A stretch of DNA of 64,000 nt from the NCBI RefSeq assembly GCF_000276665.1, contig NW_004955447.1, positions 12,906,853 to 12,970,852 of the forward strand. The letters are read 5' to 3'. This stretch comes from Chinchilla lanigera. Taxonomy: Eukaryota > Chordata > Mammalia > Rodentia > Chinchillidae. Below, one piece after another: positions 34,884-45,894 of this stretch. Position numbers and translations under genes: made by a program. Position 1 is the stretch's first letter, and each line of letters starts with the position of its first letter. The notes below the pieces were generated by a model. It ran no database searches and had not been told where the DNA came from. It saw nothing but the letters and a program-made list of their open reading frames with translations.

Positions 34884-35021
34884 GCTGGGCGTGCACGCCT
34901 GTAGTCCCAGCACTTGGGAGGCTGAGGCAGGAGGATCACTGCAAGTCTGAGGCCGGCCTGGGCTACAAAGTGAGTTCAAGGCCAGCCTGAACTGCATAGC
35001 GAGACACTGTCTCAAAAAGAC
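34884..35021 (+). repeat. B1-type SINE, plus orientation, well preserved
   Basis: It begins gctgggcgtgcacgcctgta and carries 'cagcacttgggaggctgagg', 'caggaggatcactgcaag', 'cctgggctacaaagtgagtt' and 'gacactgtctcaaaaaga'. The internal 'gagttcaaggccagcct' duplication characteristic of rodent B1 is present. An imperfect direct repeat (gacatgtaagaatg / gacaggtgaaaatg) flanks it. Confidence 0.93.
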
Positions 35022-35264
35022 AGGTGAAAATGTTATTATCATCATGTGATTCATTATGCACAGTGGTCAAAGAGTACAGTACAATTTCAGTATGATGAGA
35101 AGAAAACAAATAGGAAGAAAATATCAGTTCCATTTTGCGGTTGTGGTCTTTCAACAAGATTAGTCTCCTTTAAAAATAAATCAGCGGAGGCCTTGTGTAG
35201 TGCAAACATTAAAAAGCTAGCTTTGCTGGCAAAGCAGAATGGCTTTCACAGAGCACTGTGTAAA

Positions 35265-35665
35265 TCACACCACATTAGTGAGGGTGCTACAAGACACACA
35301 GCCAGTAAAATAAAAGGATTTATTTCAAGGAATTGGCTTCCATGTTTGTGGGGGCTGGAAGCCCAGCATTTGTAGGACTTCTCAGCAGAGTGGAAACTTT
35401 TAGACAAGTGCTGAGACTTCTATCTTTAGGCACAATTTCTTGGTCTTTAAAGAAACCTATTTTAGCTCTCAAAGCTTTTCAAAAGATTGCATAAGTCCCT
35501 CCCACTCTGCTGAAATAAACTTTTTAACTTAAGATGAACTGATTGTAGGCGTGAATCATATCTACAAAACATCTCTGCCCCAACATCTAGGTTACTTAAT
35601 TGAATCTCAGGGTGCACAACCTCGCCAAGTAGCCACATGAAACTAACCGTGGGAAATACTTTTCG
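35265..35665 (-). mobile_element. Ancient MaLR-like (MLT1-type) LTR remnant, minus orientation
   Basis: The plus strand shows 'aaaggatttatttcaaggaa', 'ttggcttccatgtttgtggg', 'ggctggaagcccagcattt', 'tctgctgaaataaacttttt' and 'gaactgattgtaggcgtgaa', then 'catatctacaaaacatctct'. These form, in reverse, an ancient mammalian LTR pattern. The exact family name is uncertain. No duplication survives. Confidence 0.5.
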
Positions 35666-35669
35666 CTCA

Positions 35670-36480
35670 CAACAGACAGTTGCGCATTGTCCCTATACTC
35701 TCACTCTGTCTCATTCTGTGGCGTAGACACAGGATACTCTCACATTCATGAATGTCTCTCACAGATTGCTGCAGCCAATCTTCCTTCACACACTGTGCCT
35801 CAAGCCGGGGTCCAGAAGCTGTGACTCTGCCCCCTACTTCACTAGGTCCCTAGGTTCACTTAAGAAGTAGTCATGATTGTTTTATGGCTCAGATGTGAGG
35901 CCCTGGGCAATTCAAAGATAACTTCCCGATGCAACAAGGATAACTACCCTTGTTCCCAGTTCCACTATAGCTTCAGGATCCTTAGAAACTTAAGTCCGAG
36001 TTAGAGAGGGGTTTGTTTTTCCTCGCACCCCTTTAGCCGTTCTGTGAAAGAGGAAGCGAAGAGCTGAGAAAATGACATCAACTCAAAGACATGAATGTCT
36101 GAAAATGCCTGGCTTTTTCTGTTGCTTCACACACATAAAGGTACTTTTACATTTCAGTGTGGATTTCATTAATTATAAATAATGTTTTCATCTTAAACTG
36201 AAAAACACTGTGCTCATATTAAACAAAGTCAGTTCAAAGTGTTCCCATAAAGCTATAGCACTTGCCTATGCTACCTTATTTTAAATGTTTTAACAGAAAG
36301 AGGGATATGGTGAAGTAATACAGAAGAAAGTAGCAAGAAATGGAGAACTGCTTGTAGAATGTATTACATCCTCCTTTGCTTCATTTTGGCCAATTCAGTT
36401 TATAACTTTCGAACAGGGTCAGAGAGCAAATACATGCTACAGCACAATGCTGAAAGTGCTGCGGATGGGAAACTGCTGTT
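35670..36480. other. Unannotated sequence
   Basis: A GC-balanced segment (35670-36070) followed by AT-rich DNA. No gene recognised. Confidence 0.45.
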
Positions 36481-36513
36481 TTACCATGTTGAAAATAATA
36501 GCTTATTTTTTAT

Positions 36514-36575
36514 TAGTACATATTTGCATAGTGATAGTACATTTGCATAGTGATTAGTACATATTTGCATAGTGA
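36514..36575 (+). repeat. Three-copy ~20-bp tandem repeat with octamer motifs
   Basis: The unit 'tagtacatatttgcatagtga' is repeated about three times. Each unit carries ATTTGCAT (36522-36529, 36541-36548, 36563-36570), the POU-factor octamer word in one orientation. The middle unit has lost two bases. The repeat is followed by 'tatcacatagtgatac', a partial palindrome. Confidence 0.85.
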
Positions 36576-36599
36576 GTGTATCACATAGTGATACATTCA

Positions 36600-37674
36600 T
36601 CATGGGCAGCTCCTACACAAATATGACAGATTTTGACTATTTTTACATCTTCCACTCTTCTTCCCCTTCCAGTTTGCCAAAGCTCTATCTCTCTATTCCC
36701 CGTTGTCTTTCTTTTATTTCCCTATTTCATATATATATATGTATTGAGTTTAATATAATTTTCTTCTTGGGAATAAAGAACCATAACTAAATATTATGCA
36801 ATGAATAGATATCTAGGAGGAAAAAACTAAAATTATTAATCATAATTTTACATTTTATTAAAAGTGTAATTATCAAATTGGGATAATTCCAGATTTTGAG
36901 TGCAATTAGTACATTTTATACATCTCACTCTTTATGTTTATAGTCGTAATCTGGAACCCTCAGAAATTCCACACTCAGGATAGAGATTTAACCAGCTATA
37001 TGTTGGAAAAGAACAAGAAAGAAACCCTCAAATTCTGCCATCATAATTCGCCCCATTAGAAATTTTGCCTTTGATTTAGAAAAGAGTATGATGTATCCTT
37101 TACGTACATTATTACATTATTTTGTGTTATTTTTACATCACTTAAAATTATATAACAGAACAGATAGAACTTATACCCAGAAGCACATAATAGATAAATG
37201 TTGAAGTTTTTGACAATAACTAAATCAATTGTTTCATAAGAATAAAAAAATTATCAAAAGAAAAACTCACAATTTTGAGTTACTTTTACAAATGATTTTT
37301 AGACAAATTTCAATATATTTCATAAAAAGTGAGGTAACACTAGATCTTTGATAAATCTGAAAAGAGAGTAGCAGTATATTGTGGTAGACATAAATCTTTA
37401 AAAATTCACTTTCAAATTTGTGCCATTCAAAACAATTTTTCATTCTAGGAATAAAAATAAAGCGCAGACATTTTCACTGCACTTGAGCACATTTCTGTAA
37501 AGGTGATGGCCTGGGTCCTGCACCCATGTGACTGGTACTTTCTCATCACCCTTCCTTATTCATATGATGATTTTAAAATGAAGATTATTTTACTTTTTGT
37601 GTCCATTTAAGGATTTGCTGTATCACATTTGTATTAAGTAGAGTGTTTAATTGAAAAATACAGCAGAACCTATT
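36600..37674. other. Unannotated AT-rich sequence
   Basis: A short (TA)n run lies at about 36730-36742. No gene or clear repeat otherwise. Confidence 0.5.
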
Positions 37675-37676
37675 AC

Positions 37677-38000
37677 ATTTTTATTTTTTCATTATATAGA
37701 AAAAGAGATAAAATTTCATAGGAAAATAACAGTAGTTATTACATTACATGTTCTTATCTTTAAGTTAGTTGCTCAGAGTACAAGAAATGTGCATAAAAGT
37801 TCCTTCAAACAATATAATCACAGACTGTCCTTTGTAATGGACTAAGAGACACTGACAGTAATAACTGATGAATTTTTTCCCTTTTCCATACTGTCCTTTC
37901 CCCTTATCCTCATCCTAGTTCATTTTTCATTTTGAACAATTTCTTCCCATTTCACAATATCTACTGTATTTTGGGACTGATTTATACTTGCTGTTTTTCA
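37677..38000 (-). mobile_element. L1 3' UTR and tail (part of the full-length L1)
   Basis: On the minus strand it contains 'cttgtactctgagcaactaa' and 'gtaatgtaataactactgtt', shared with the L1 ends at 21190-21260 and 29320-29380, and ends in 'aatgaaaaaataaaaatg'. This shows that the three elements are the same or close subfamilies. Confidence 0.8.
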
Positions 38001-41000
38001 CATCAGGGAGATGATAACACATTTGCACATATAAGTCTGTTTTATTTCATGTATGAATATGGTTTCAAGTTGAATTCATTTACCTATAAAAGTTTCAAGT
38101 TTATCCTTTATGTCTGAGTAGTACTCCATTGTATAAAAATATCACATCTTTTTTATGCATTCCTCGTTTGATGGGCATTTGTGTTGTTTCCAAGACTGAA
38201 TTATTAAAATTGTGTTAATCTTAGGTGAACATATATCATGGTGGTATGATGTTTCAAGTTCTTCTGAGAAAATACCCAGAAGGCAAATAGCTGGGTCGAA
38301 AAATATCTCTAAGTCTAGTTTTTTAGTAATCATCACCATGATTTTAACAGTAGTTGCATCAATCAACACTCCCACCAACAGTGAAGAAGTATCCCTTTAT
38401 CCCCAAAACCTTTCTAGCATTTGTTATTGGTTGATTTCTTGATGGTAGCCAATCTTCCTGGGGTGAGATGGAATCTCAGAGCTGTTTTAATTTGTATCTC
38501 TCAACTGACCAGTGATGTTGGACATTTTTTCATATATTTTTTTCCGTTTGTATTGCTTCATCTGAGAAGTGTGTATTCATCTCATGTGCCAGTTTTTCAT
38601 CTTTGAAATTGAAGGGTCAGGTGTTTTTTTTAATATTTATATGGTCTACATAGAAGTCCTGTATCTGTGAGACAAATAACTAAAATGTTTTCTACTCTGT
38701 GGATTGTCTTTTCACTTTGTCTGTGATCTCTTCTGCAGTGAAAAAGCTTTTTAATAAGATGAAATCAAAGTTGTTGATTCTTTGAAGTATTTCCTGTGTA
38801 GTTTGGGTTTTGTTCATGAACTCTGCCTACACCTTTGTGTTCAAGATTTCTAACTACTTTCTCTTCTAGTAGATTTAGTATCTCTGTTTTAATATTTAGA
38901 TGTTTTATCCATTTTGACTTTAGTTTAGCACGTGGTGATAGATGTGTCCAGTATTAGTTTTCAGTATATAGAAAGCCAGTTTTTCCAGGATCATTTATTG
39001 AAGAGGCTATCTTTCTTTTAGTAAACATATTTGGCCCCTTTGTCAAAGATAAGGTGGCTGAGTGTGTTTGTAGTTGAGTCTTCACCTTCTAGTCCAACCC
39101 ATCCATCCTCAAGTCAGTTCTTTTTTGCCAGTACCATACTGATATTATCACAGTAGCTTTGTAGTATAATTTCAAGTCAGGGATCATGATGCTGCCCGCC
39201 TTTTTTTGTAGACCAGGATTGCTTTCACTATTCTTGGTCTCTTCTGGGTCCAGATTAATTTTAGGATTGCTTTCTCTAGTTCTGTGAGATATGCTCAAGG
39301 TACTTTGATTGGGATTGCGTTAAATTTGTATAATAATTTTTGGAATATGTGTATTTTCACAATGTAGATTCTTCCTATCCATGAGCAAGGGATATTTCTG
39401 CATTTTTCTGATAACCCCTTCAATCTCTTTTCTCAGAGTACTTGAATTTTCAATAGATAGACCTTTCACTTCCTTTGTTAGATTGATTCCTAAGTATTTC
39501 ATTATTTTGAATGCTATTATAAAGGGTGTAGTTTCCCTAATTTCTCTCTCAGTAGGATTATCGTTTGTGTACAGGAATGCTACTGATTTTTGATTGTTGA
39601 CATTGTATACAGCTATGCTACTATATTGGCTTATTAAATCTAGAAGTCTTCTGGTGGAGTTTGGGGGGTCTTCTATGTAGCGTATCATGTCATTTGTGAA
39701 TAATGATAATTTAACTTCTTCCTTTACAATCCTTATTCCTTTATATTTCTCTTTTTATTTCATTTTGTCTAATTGCTCTGACTAGTGCTTCCAGAACTAT
39801 ATTGAAGAGGAGTGGTGATAGTGGACATTCTCATTACATTCCTGATTTTAGAGTGAAAGCTTTCAGTTTTTGTCCATTTAATATGATGTTAGCTGATGAC
39901 TTGTCATAGATAGCTTTTATCAGATTGATGCAAAAATCATCTACTCCAATTTTCTGTCTATTTTTTTAATATGGTGAAGTGTTGGACTTTATCACAGGCT
40001 TTTTCTGCATCTCTTGAAATGATCATTTGTTTTTTGTCTTTGGCTGTTTTGATGTGGTGATTGCTTTTATTGGTTTGTGTGTGTTGAACCATCCCTGAAT
40101 TCTTGGGATGAGTCCCTTTTGGTAATGGTGTGTAATCTTCTTAATGATTTGCTGCATTCTTTTTGCTAATATCTTATCTAAGATTTTTGAATCTATGTTC
40201 ATTAGGGCATTTGGCCTGTAGTTCTCTTTTGGGGTTGTATTCTTTGCCGTTTTTTTTATCAGGGTAATACTTGTCTCCAGGAATAAGTTATGGAGTATTG
40301 CTTCCTTTTAATTTCATTAAAAAGTTTGAAAAATATTGGCATAAAACTTTCTGTTAATGTCTTGTAGAATTCATCAGTGAATCCATCAGGATCTGGGCTT
40401 TTTGTTGATAAGTTTTTAATTACATTTTCAATTTCAATTTGACTTATATTGGGTTATTCAGAATTTTTATATCTTCTTGACTAAACTTTGGTAATTCATA
40501 CATACCTGGGAATCTGTCCATTTCTTCTGTGTTTTCCATCCTATGAGAGTAAAAATTTTCAAATTAGGTACTGATGATCTTCTAAATTTGGATCTGTATT
40601 CGTTTCATTCCTCACTGTATTAATTTGCATCTCTTCTTTCCTTTCTTGATGAAATTTGATATGTGTTTATCAATTTTATTTATTCTTTCAAAGAATTAAC
40701 TCCTCATTTCTTCTTTATATTTTTCCTTAGTCTCAGTTGTTTTCACTTCTGCTCTGATCTTTTAATTTTCTCCTTCTATTGGCTTTGGGCTTGACTTACT
40801 CTTCTTTTTGTAGAAGCTTTTCTAGGTGCAGCATTACGTAGTTTATTTGTGCTCATTCTGTTTTCCTGATGTGAGAATTCACTACTATAAATTTGACTCT
40901 TAGGACTGCTTTCATTGCATCCAACATGTTCTAGTATATTGTAACTGCATTTTGTTTAATTTTAGATACTGTTTAATTTTATCTTTAGTTTCATCTCTAA

Positions 41001-41775
41001 CCCAGTGGTTGTTCATTAGAGTGTTATTCTAATTTCCAATGTGTTTATGGAGCATTTGCAGGTTTATTTGCCATTAATTTCCCATTTCATTGCACTATGG
41101 TCAGATAATATACATGGGAGAATTTCAGTTCTTTTGCCTTTACTTAAGCATGTTGTATGGGCTAGTATAGTCTATTTCAGAGAACATCCCAAGTGCAGCT
41201 GAGAAGAATATGTATTCTGATGTTGTTGGCTGGAGCACTCTGTAGCTATCTACCAAGTCCATTTCATTTATTCTCAGTTTGATATTTCTTTGCTTATTTT
41301 TTTTCTGACTGATTTCTCTATTTCTGACAGTGGCTTATTAAAATCCACCATTAGTGTTTGTTATTGCTCCTTTGATTTTTCATGTCTATTAATATTTGCA
41401 TTATATATTTGGGTACTCCCAAATTTGGTGCATACATATTTATGCTTGTTACCTCCACCTCTTGAAGTTTTCCCCTATAAAGTATATAGTGACCTTCTTT
41501 GTCTCTTCAGATCATTCTTGGTTTGAAGTTCACATTGTCTGCCAACAGAATAGCTATCCCTGTTTTTTCTAGGTTCCTGTGCCATGGAGTATTGATTTCT
41601 ATTCTTTGACTTTTAGTCAATGAATTTCTTTTGGAGTTAAATGTGTTTCTTGTATACAGCATATTGTTGGCTTTTGTTTCTTGAACCGCTCTGCCAGTCT
41701 CTTTCCTTTGATTGGTGATTTGAGGCTACTTCCTTTAACAGTTATAACTGATATGTACTGGTTTATCTTTATCAT
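38000..41775 (-). pseudogene. L1 ORF2 (endonuclease-RT) remnant
   Basis: ORF2 normally encodes an AP-like endonuclease, an RT and a Cys-rich domain. The start lies at about 41775 (MIKINQYISVITV...). The conserved endonuclease segment 'PTICCIQETHL' with its Glu is visible, but the family's early N-V-N-G motif reads V-K-G-S. The RT catalytic box is at 39689-39700 and reads F-T-N-D where active L1s have F-A-D-D, so the first catalytic Asp is Asn. The longest surviving RT piece is 39320-39688, with 'MIRYIEDPPNSTRRLLDLIS'. Multiple stops follow. Confidence 0.88.
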
Positions 41776-41879
41776 GTTATTTTCCTCCTCTTGCCTCCCT
41801 GTCATACTCCTCTGTTTAATTGCTTGCTCTGCTGGTGGTTTCTTTCTGTTATTGTTCTTGTAATTGTGGTCATTTTTAT

Positions 41880-43040
41880 CTCTGACTAAAATATCTTTCC
41901 ATACTCTTTGAAGTGTTGATTTGGTGGTCATGAATTTCTTTAGCTTTTCCTTGTCACAGAAGTATCTTATTTCTCTATTAATTCTGAAAGATAGATTTGC
42001 AGGGTATATCAATCTGCATTGGAAGATGTTCTCTTTCAGGACTCAAAATACTTCAGTCCAAGCTCTTCCTGACTTGAGGGCTTGTGTTGAGAAGTCTTCT
42101 GAGATTCTGATGGACTTTCATTAATAGTTGATCTGTTTCTTTTCTCTAACTCCTTCTCATATTCTGTTCTTCTGCTGAATTTTTGGGATCTTGATTACTA
42201 TATGCCTGGGTCCAGATTTATTTTGGTTATTTGGTTATGTGGCTTATTGGTGTTCTGTAGCCTTCACTTGGAGTTTTTCCCATGCTTCGGAAATTTTCTG
42301 CTATTACTTCAGCAAATATTCTTTTTATGTCATATGTGTTGACTCCTGCTCTTTCATTCACACAAATTATTCTTATATTATTTCCTTTATGTTTCCTTGC
42401 AACTGTTGAGTTGTTATTTCCTGAGCTTTGTTTATTTTCAGGAAATGTTTCCTTTCACAGTCACTACTCCCAATACTGCCTTCAAGGTCTGAAAGTCTGT
42501 CTTCAGTTTCATTCAAGAAGTCTTGCCAGCTTTCAGTGAATTCTTAATTCCTTAGATATCTGTTTGAAACCATTTCAAGCATTCTATTTCTTTCTTATAT
42601 TGATTCTTCACAGTCTCCATTCTCTTCCTACCATCATCTATTTTTTTCTATATCTCTTCTAGCTTCTCTGAGCAATTTTTGTACAAATGTTGACTTTTTT
42701 TACCTGGGAGATTATTTCTGATCTGATTTTCTCTCTAGCCTGTAGATTTGTTTCTTTACTTCAGTTACTATCATTTCAGAAATTCCAGGTGTGTATTTTC
42801 CATTTTCTTCTATCTCATTGTCTCCTGGAATTGTTCTGAATAGATTGGAGATCTGAGGCTGCATTTTGCTTCTGTATCTTGTCATTTTCTATTTCAAAAG
42901 TTATTATTTTAATTTGTACATTGATCCATGTAAGCTTTTATAGTAGGTAGCTTTATCACTAGTATCAAGGCGTCTCTAGGCAAGATTTGTAATTCAGGGA
43001 TTTCTTCTGTGGTGAGGAGGTTCATGGTTGGTTTCTGTTC
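41880..43040 (-). pseudogene. L1 ORF1 (RNA-binding protein) remnant
   Basis: The C-terminal end is readable in 42012-41890, with the family pattern YPA.LSF...I..F.DK..L..F.TT. ORF1 and ORF2 now read through in one frame (42012-41617), although they are normally separated. Upstream, degraded matches to the ORF1 RRM/CTD occur around 42190-42300 on the minus strand. The N-terminal coiled coil is not readable because of frameshifts. Limits are approximate. Confidence 0.7.
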
Positions 43041-44907
43041 TGTGGTCCTATCTTTCTAATTAATTTAGAGTGAGATGTTGGTGTCTGTTTGGCTGAGTCC
43101 CCAATCCTTTGATGGTAGTGTATGGTGAAGCTGTTACTGCAGAACTTTCCAATATTGTTATGGAAGTGAGTAAAACTAAATAGAACAGATATGACATCCT
43201 AGCTCAAGTAGTATAATTAGCACTAACAACAGTATTAAGCACAGTTTATAAACTCCCAAACTGTGGCAACTGTTAATTTTATATCTTTAACTATAGAAGC
43301 AAAATCTATAGTTATATAGCAGAACCAATCATAAACTGGGAGCTTGTATGAAAAGTGTTTCCCCTTGGTAGAATGGTTTCACCCTGCAGTGGGGAAATGT
43401 AAGAAGGATAATGGACAGAACAGAGACAACTGAAAAGAAATAAAATAGAAGCCGGGATGGAAGGTGAAGGATGATGATACAAGCTTTGGAAACTAGAAAA
43501 GAAGACAGAACAGAAAGAATGAAGGAGTAATCAAGGGATTACTGAAGTTGACTAGAATTAGAGATACTATTCACTCATATGAAAATATGGTTAAATCTAC
43601 AGAAGTAAATTGAAGAAAGGGCGAAAGAAGATCAATAGATTAAAACAAAAATACAGGTAAAAGACAAAAAAGGAAAGGAATGGGAAAGAAACCAGCAAAG
43701 AAAGAAGAAAACTAAATTAAAATTAAAAAAAAAAAATTCCTCTGGTGTCCACCAAGAGTCCAAAACTGATAGATAACACTGCCAAGACTGCAGTAGAGTC
43801 CATGCTGGATTTGAGGCTGATGTTGGCCTCCAGGTGTGGGGTGCTGAGCCAGAGTCTTTAGCCGGTGCTTTCTGTATCTCCTTAGCATCCTCCCAGTCCT
43901 TATCCTGTTTCTCTTGGCGGTGTCTCTCTCTCAGTGGCTGTGCTGTTTTCAGACAGAGACAGGGGGCTGATCCCAGCCCCATAAACCTTTGACTCCTCCT
44001 GGTCCTTGCTCAGTCTTCTGTGTCCCTCTTCCATTGGCAAGTCTCTGTTCTCTCAGGTCCTTTGTTACATGGTGGGCAGGATGCTATGATATGGCCTGGT
44101 CCTCTGCTCGTGCTGTCGCAGTCCAAGGCTGCTCAGTGCCAATTCTTACTCCTCTCCCAACATGGGGTGCTAACTTCCCATTACTTGCTTTACAAGTTCC
44201 TCTGCCCCTGTCACTTGCCTCTGCTGTAGTCTGTAGCCTCCTGGGGTGAGACGGGAGGTGCTGTGGGGTGCCTTTCTGCTCCCACTCCAAGCGGCATTGG
44301 GACAGCCCCAGGGATACACAGTCCCCAGGTGCAAGCTGTTTAATTCCATGCACCTCTCTAACCACAGGTCAGAGGGGAGGGGCTAGCTGTTCCATTTACT
44401 ACACACCCCTACAGTCTTTAATCTTATTCCTAGAGGTTCCAGTTAGTGCTCTGGTTCACGAAAGGAAAGGGAAGAAAAGAAAGAAAAAAAGGTAAGCTGG
44501 CTGATCATCAGGGAGGGAGGAGTTTGTGCAAGCAGAATTTACTGCTGGACTGTAGTGTCTTCCTTCTGGAAGAGGGCCAAAGAGGCAGGGCACCTTGTAT
44601 TTCAAGTCTTTCCTGTGTGTCTTGATTGTACCACATTATTTTAATATATCCATTTATCTACTTCTTTTGAGATTCCATGTATGTAGCGTGGTCATCCTGA
44701 TCCAGCAACCACTGGCATCCAGGTAGGTTGGCTGGGCATTTTATTCCTTATCTATATTTTACTTGATCTATTAGCCTCCTATGTCAGATTGATTTTAGTT
44801 TCAGGGTGTATGGAAATTACTTTCTTCCAATTACCTAACTTTTAGTTGAATTTCTCTGAGTAGCTTTGAATGAGGTTCCTCGTCTATTCAGTCATGTTGT
44901 CTCCTCC
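43040..44907 (-). promoter_or_regulatory. L1 5' UTR (internal promoter region)
   Basis: About 1.9 kb between ORF1 and the L1 5' end, clearly richer in GC from 43740 to 44460 than the flanking DNA. Frames on both strands (for example 43989-44249 and 44365-44084) are GC artefacts. Its first 20 nt on the minus strand resemble the conserved L1 start that carries a YY1-type site in primates; the site itself is altered (CAACATGAC). I see no tandem monomers. Confidence 0.7.
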
Positions 44908-44972
44908 TTACTTTTTTGAAAGAGTTTTGTCACTACTAATTTCTGATGCCTAGTTAATAATTAAACACATAA

Positions 44973-45057
44973 TTTTTTTTTCTGGTACCAGGAATCGAAC
45001 TCACAACCTTGTGTTTGCCAGGCTGGCAGTGTGCCACTGAGTTAAATCCCCAGCCCC
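44973..45057 (-). repeat. ID SINE, minus orientation
   Basis: The plus strand reads 'ttttttttctggtaccagga', 'atcgaactcacaaccttgtg', 'gccaggctggcagtgtgcca' and 'taaatccccagcccc', the reverse of the ID consensus. The direct repeat cataattttt flanks it (about 44967 and 45063), so it is a young insertion just beyond the L1 5' end. Confidence 0.92.
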
Positions 45058-45172
45058 AAAATGCATAATTTTTAACATCAACATTAAAACTACCATATAA
45101 TGAATGCTTGGATAATACTATTGCCTCATATGAAAAGGTAAGATCATAAAAACAGTTAAGAGTGAAATACAA

Positions 45173-45253
45173 GGGCCAGAGATACAGCTCAGTGGCATAA
45201 GCACCTGCCTGGCAAGTGCAAGGTCCTGTGTTCAATTCCGGGTACAAAATAAA
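45173..45253 (+). repeat. ID SINE, plus orientation
   Basis: 'gggccagagatacagctcag', 'gcacctgcctggcaagtgca' and 'ggtcctgtgttcaattccgg' follow the ID consensus with moderate divergence. Imperfect flanks: agagtgaaatacaa / agagtaaaatataa. It forms an inverted pair with the ID at 44973-45057. Confidence 0.88.
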
Positions 45254-45259
45254 AGAGTA

Positions 45260-45720
45260 AAATATAAAATACAATATCAGCACAACAGACACCCACAGCA
45301 TTCACAGAAATATTCAGTTCATATTAACAACACTGCTGTCATCAAGACACTATGGTTATAACTATACTTGTTTTCCAGGTACAGATGTTTGGTCATAACT
45401 GAAACAAAATACTTTTTTACATGTAAATTTGAAGTGACAGAAATACTTGTGAATATGTATACTCTGTACAGTTTACATTATTTCAGTCTCTGTATTAAAA
45501 AGAATCTATTAATTTTATTACACTCTATCAATTATCCTAATATTAGGTCTAATTTTTCTTAAGACAATCTGCCTAGTCTTTCCTTTAATTACTCTTCTGT
45601 TGTAGTCTCCTCAGGGTTAGTATACCCCATGGTTTACCTCAGAGAAGCCACTTTGCTCCTCTTCTTGGAAAAGGCAGTGCAGTTGTGTATAGTGGGAGGC
45701 CACCCTTAACTCATGAAGCT
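45260..45720. other. Unannotated sequence
   Basis: AT-rich, no gene recognised. Confidence 0.5.
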
Positions 45721-45793
45721 GTGCAAAGCCAGCCAGGGCTATGTAGTGAGTTCAAAACCAGCCTATACTCCTCTGCAGACTTTGTCTCAAAAC
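45721..45793 (+). repeat. B1-type SINE, 3' half
   Basis: 'gccagccagggctatgtagt', 'gagttcaaaaccagcctata' and 'ctttgtctcaaaactgag' match the right half of B1. The A-rich tail has expanded into the adjoining (GAAA)n array. Confidence 0.75.
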
Positions 45794-45826
45794 TGAGAGA
45801 GAGAGAGAAAGAATGAAAGAATGAAA

Positions 45827-45875
<49 letters not shown>

Positions 45876-45891
45876 AGGAAGGAAGGAAAGA
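45794..45891 (+). repeat. (GAAA)n / (GGAA)n microsatellite
   Basis: About 98 bp of GAGA, then GAAA units (over ten in a row) and finally GGAA units. It probably grew from a B1 A tail. It gives a false Ser/Phe-rich open frame on the minus strand. Confidence 0.95.
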
Positions 45892-45894
45892 GAA

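Larger units (their letters stand above)
37677..44907 (-). mobile_element. Near full-length L1 retrotransposon, minus orientation, defective
   Basis: Read on the minus strand from 44907: a start 'ggaggagacaacatgactga' resembling the first bases of other mammalian L1s, a GC-rich 5' UTR (to about 43040), ORF1 (to about 41880), ORF2 (from about 41775), a 3' UTR and an A-rich tail at about 37677. The total, about 7.2 kb, is full length for a rodent L1. Stops and frameshifts break both ORFs. No convincing duplication: the left flank 'aacctattaca' and right flank 'ttacttttttgaaag' share only a few bases. The homology of ORF1, ORF2 and 3' UTR is clear; the subfamily is unknown. Confidence 0.92.

Noticed and set aside
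36514..36575. CRISPR-like array
   Set aside because: The repeats are contiguous with no spacers, and the genome is mammalian.
43989..44365. Open frames of 69-93 codons on both strands
   Set aside because: They lie in the GC-rich L1 5' UTR and do not follow the L1 ORF frames.
37677..44907. A clear L1 target-site duplication
   Set aside because: The left flank (cctattaca) and right flank (ttactttttt) share only a few T-rich bases, below what I would accept.
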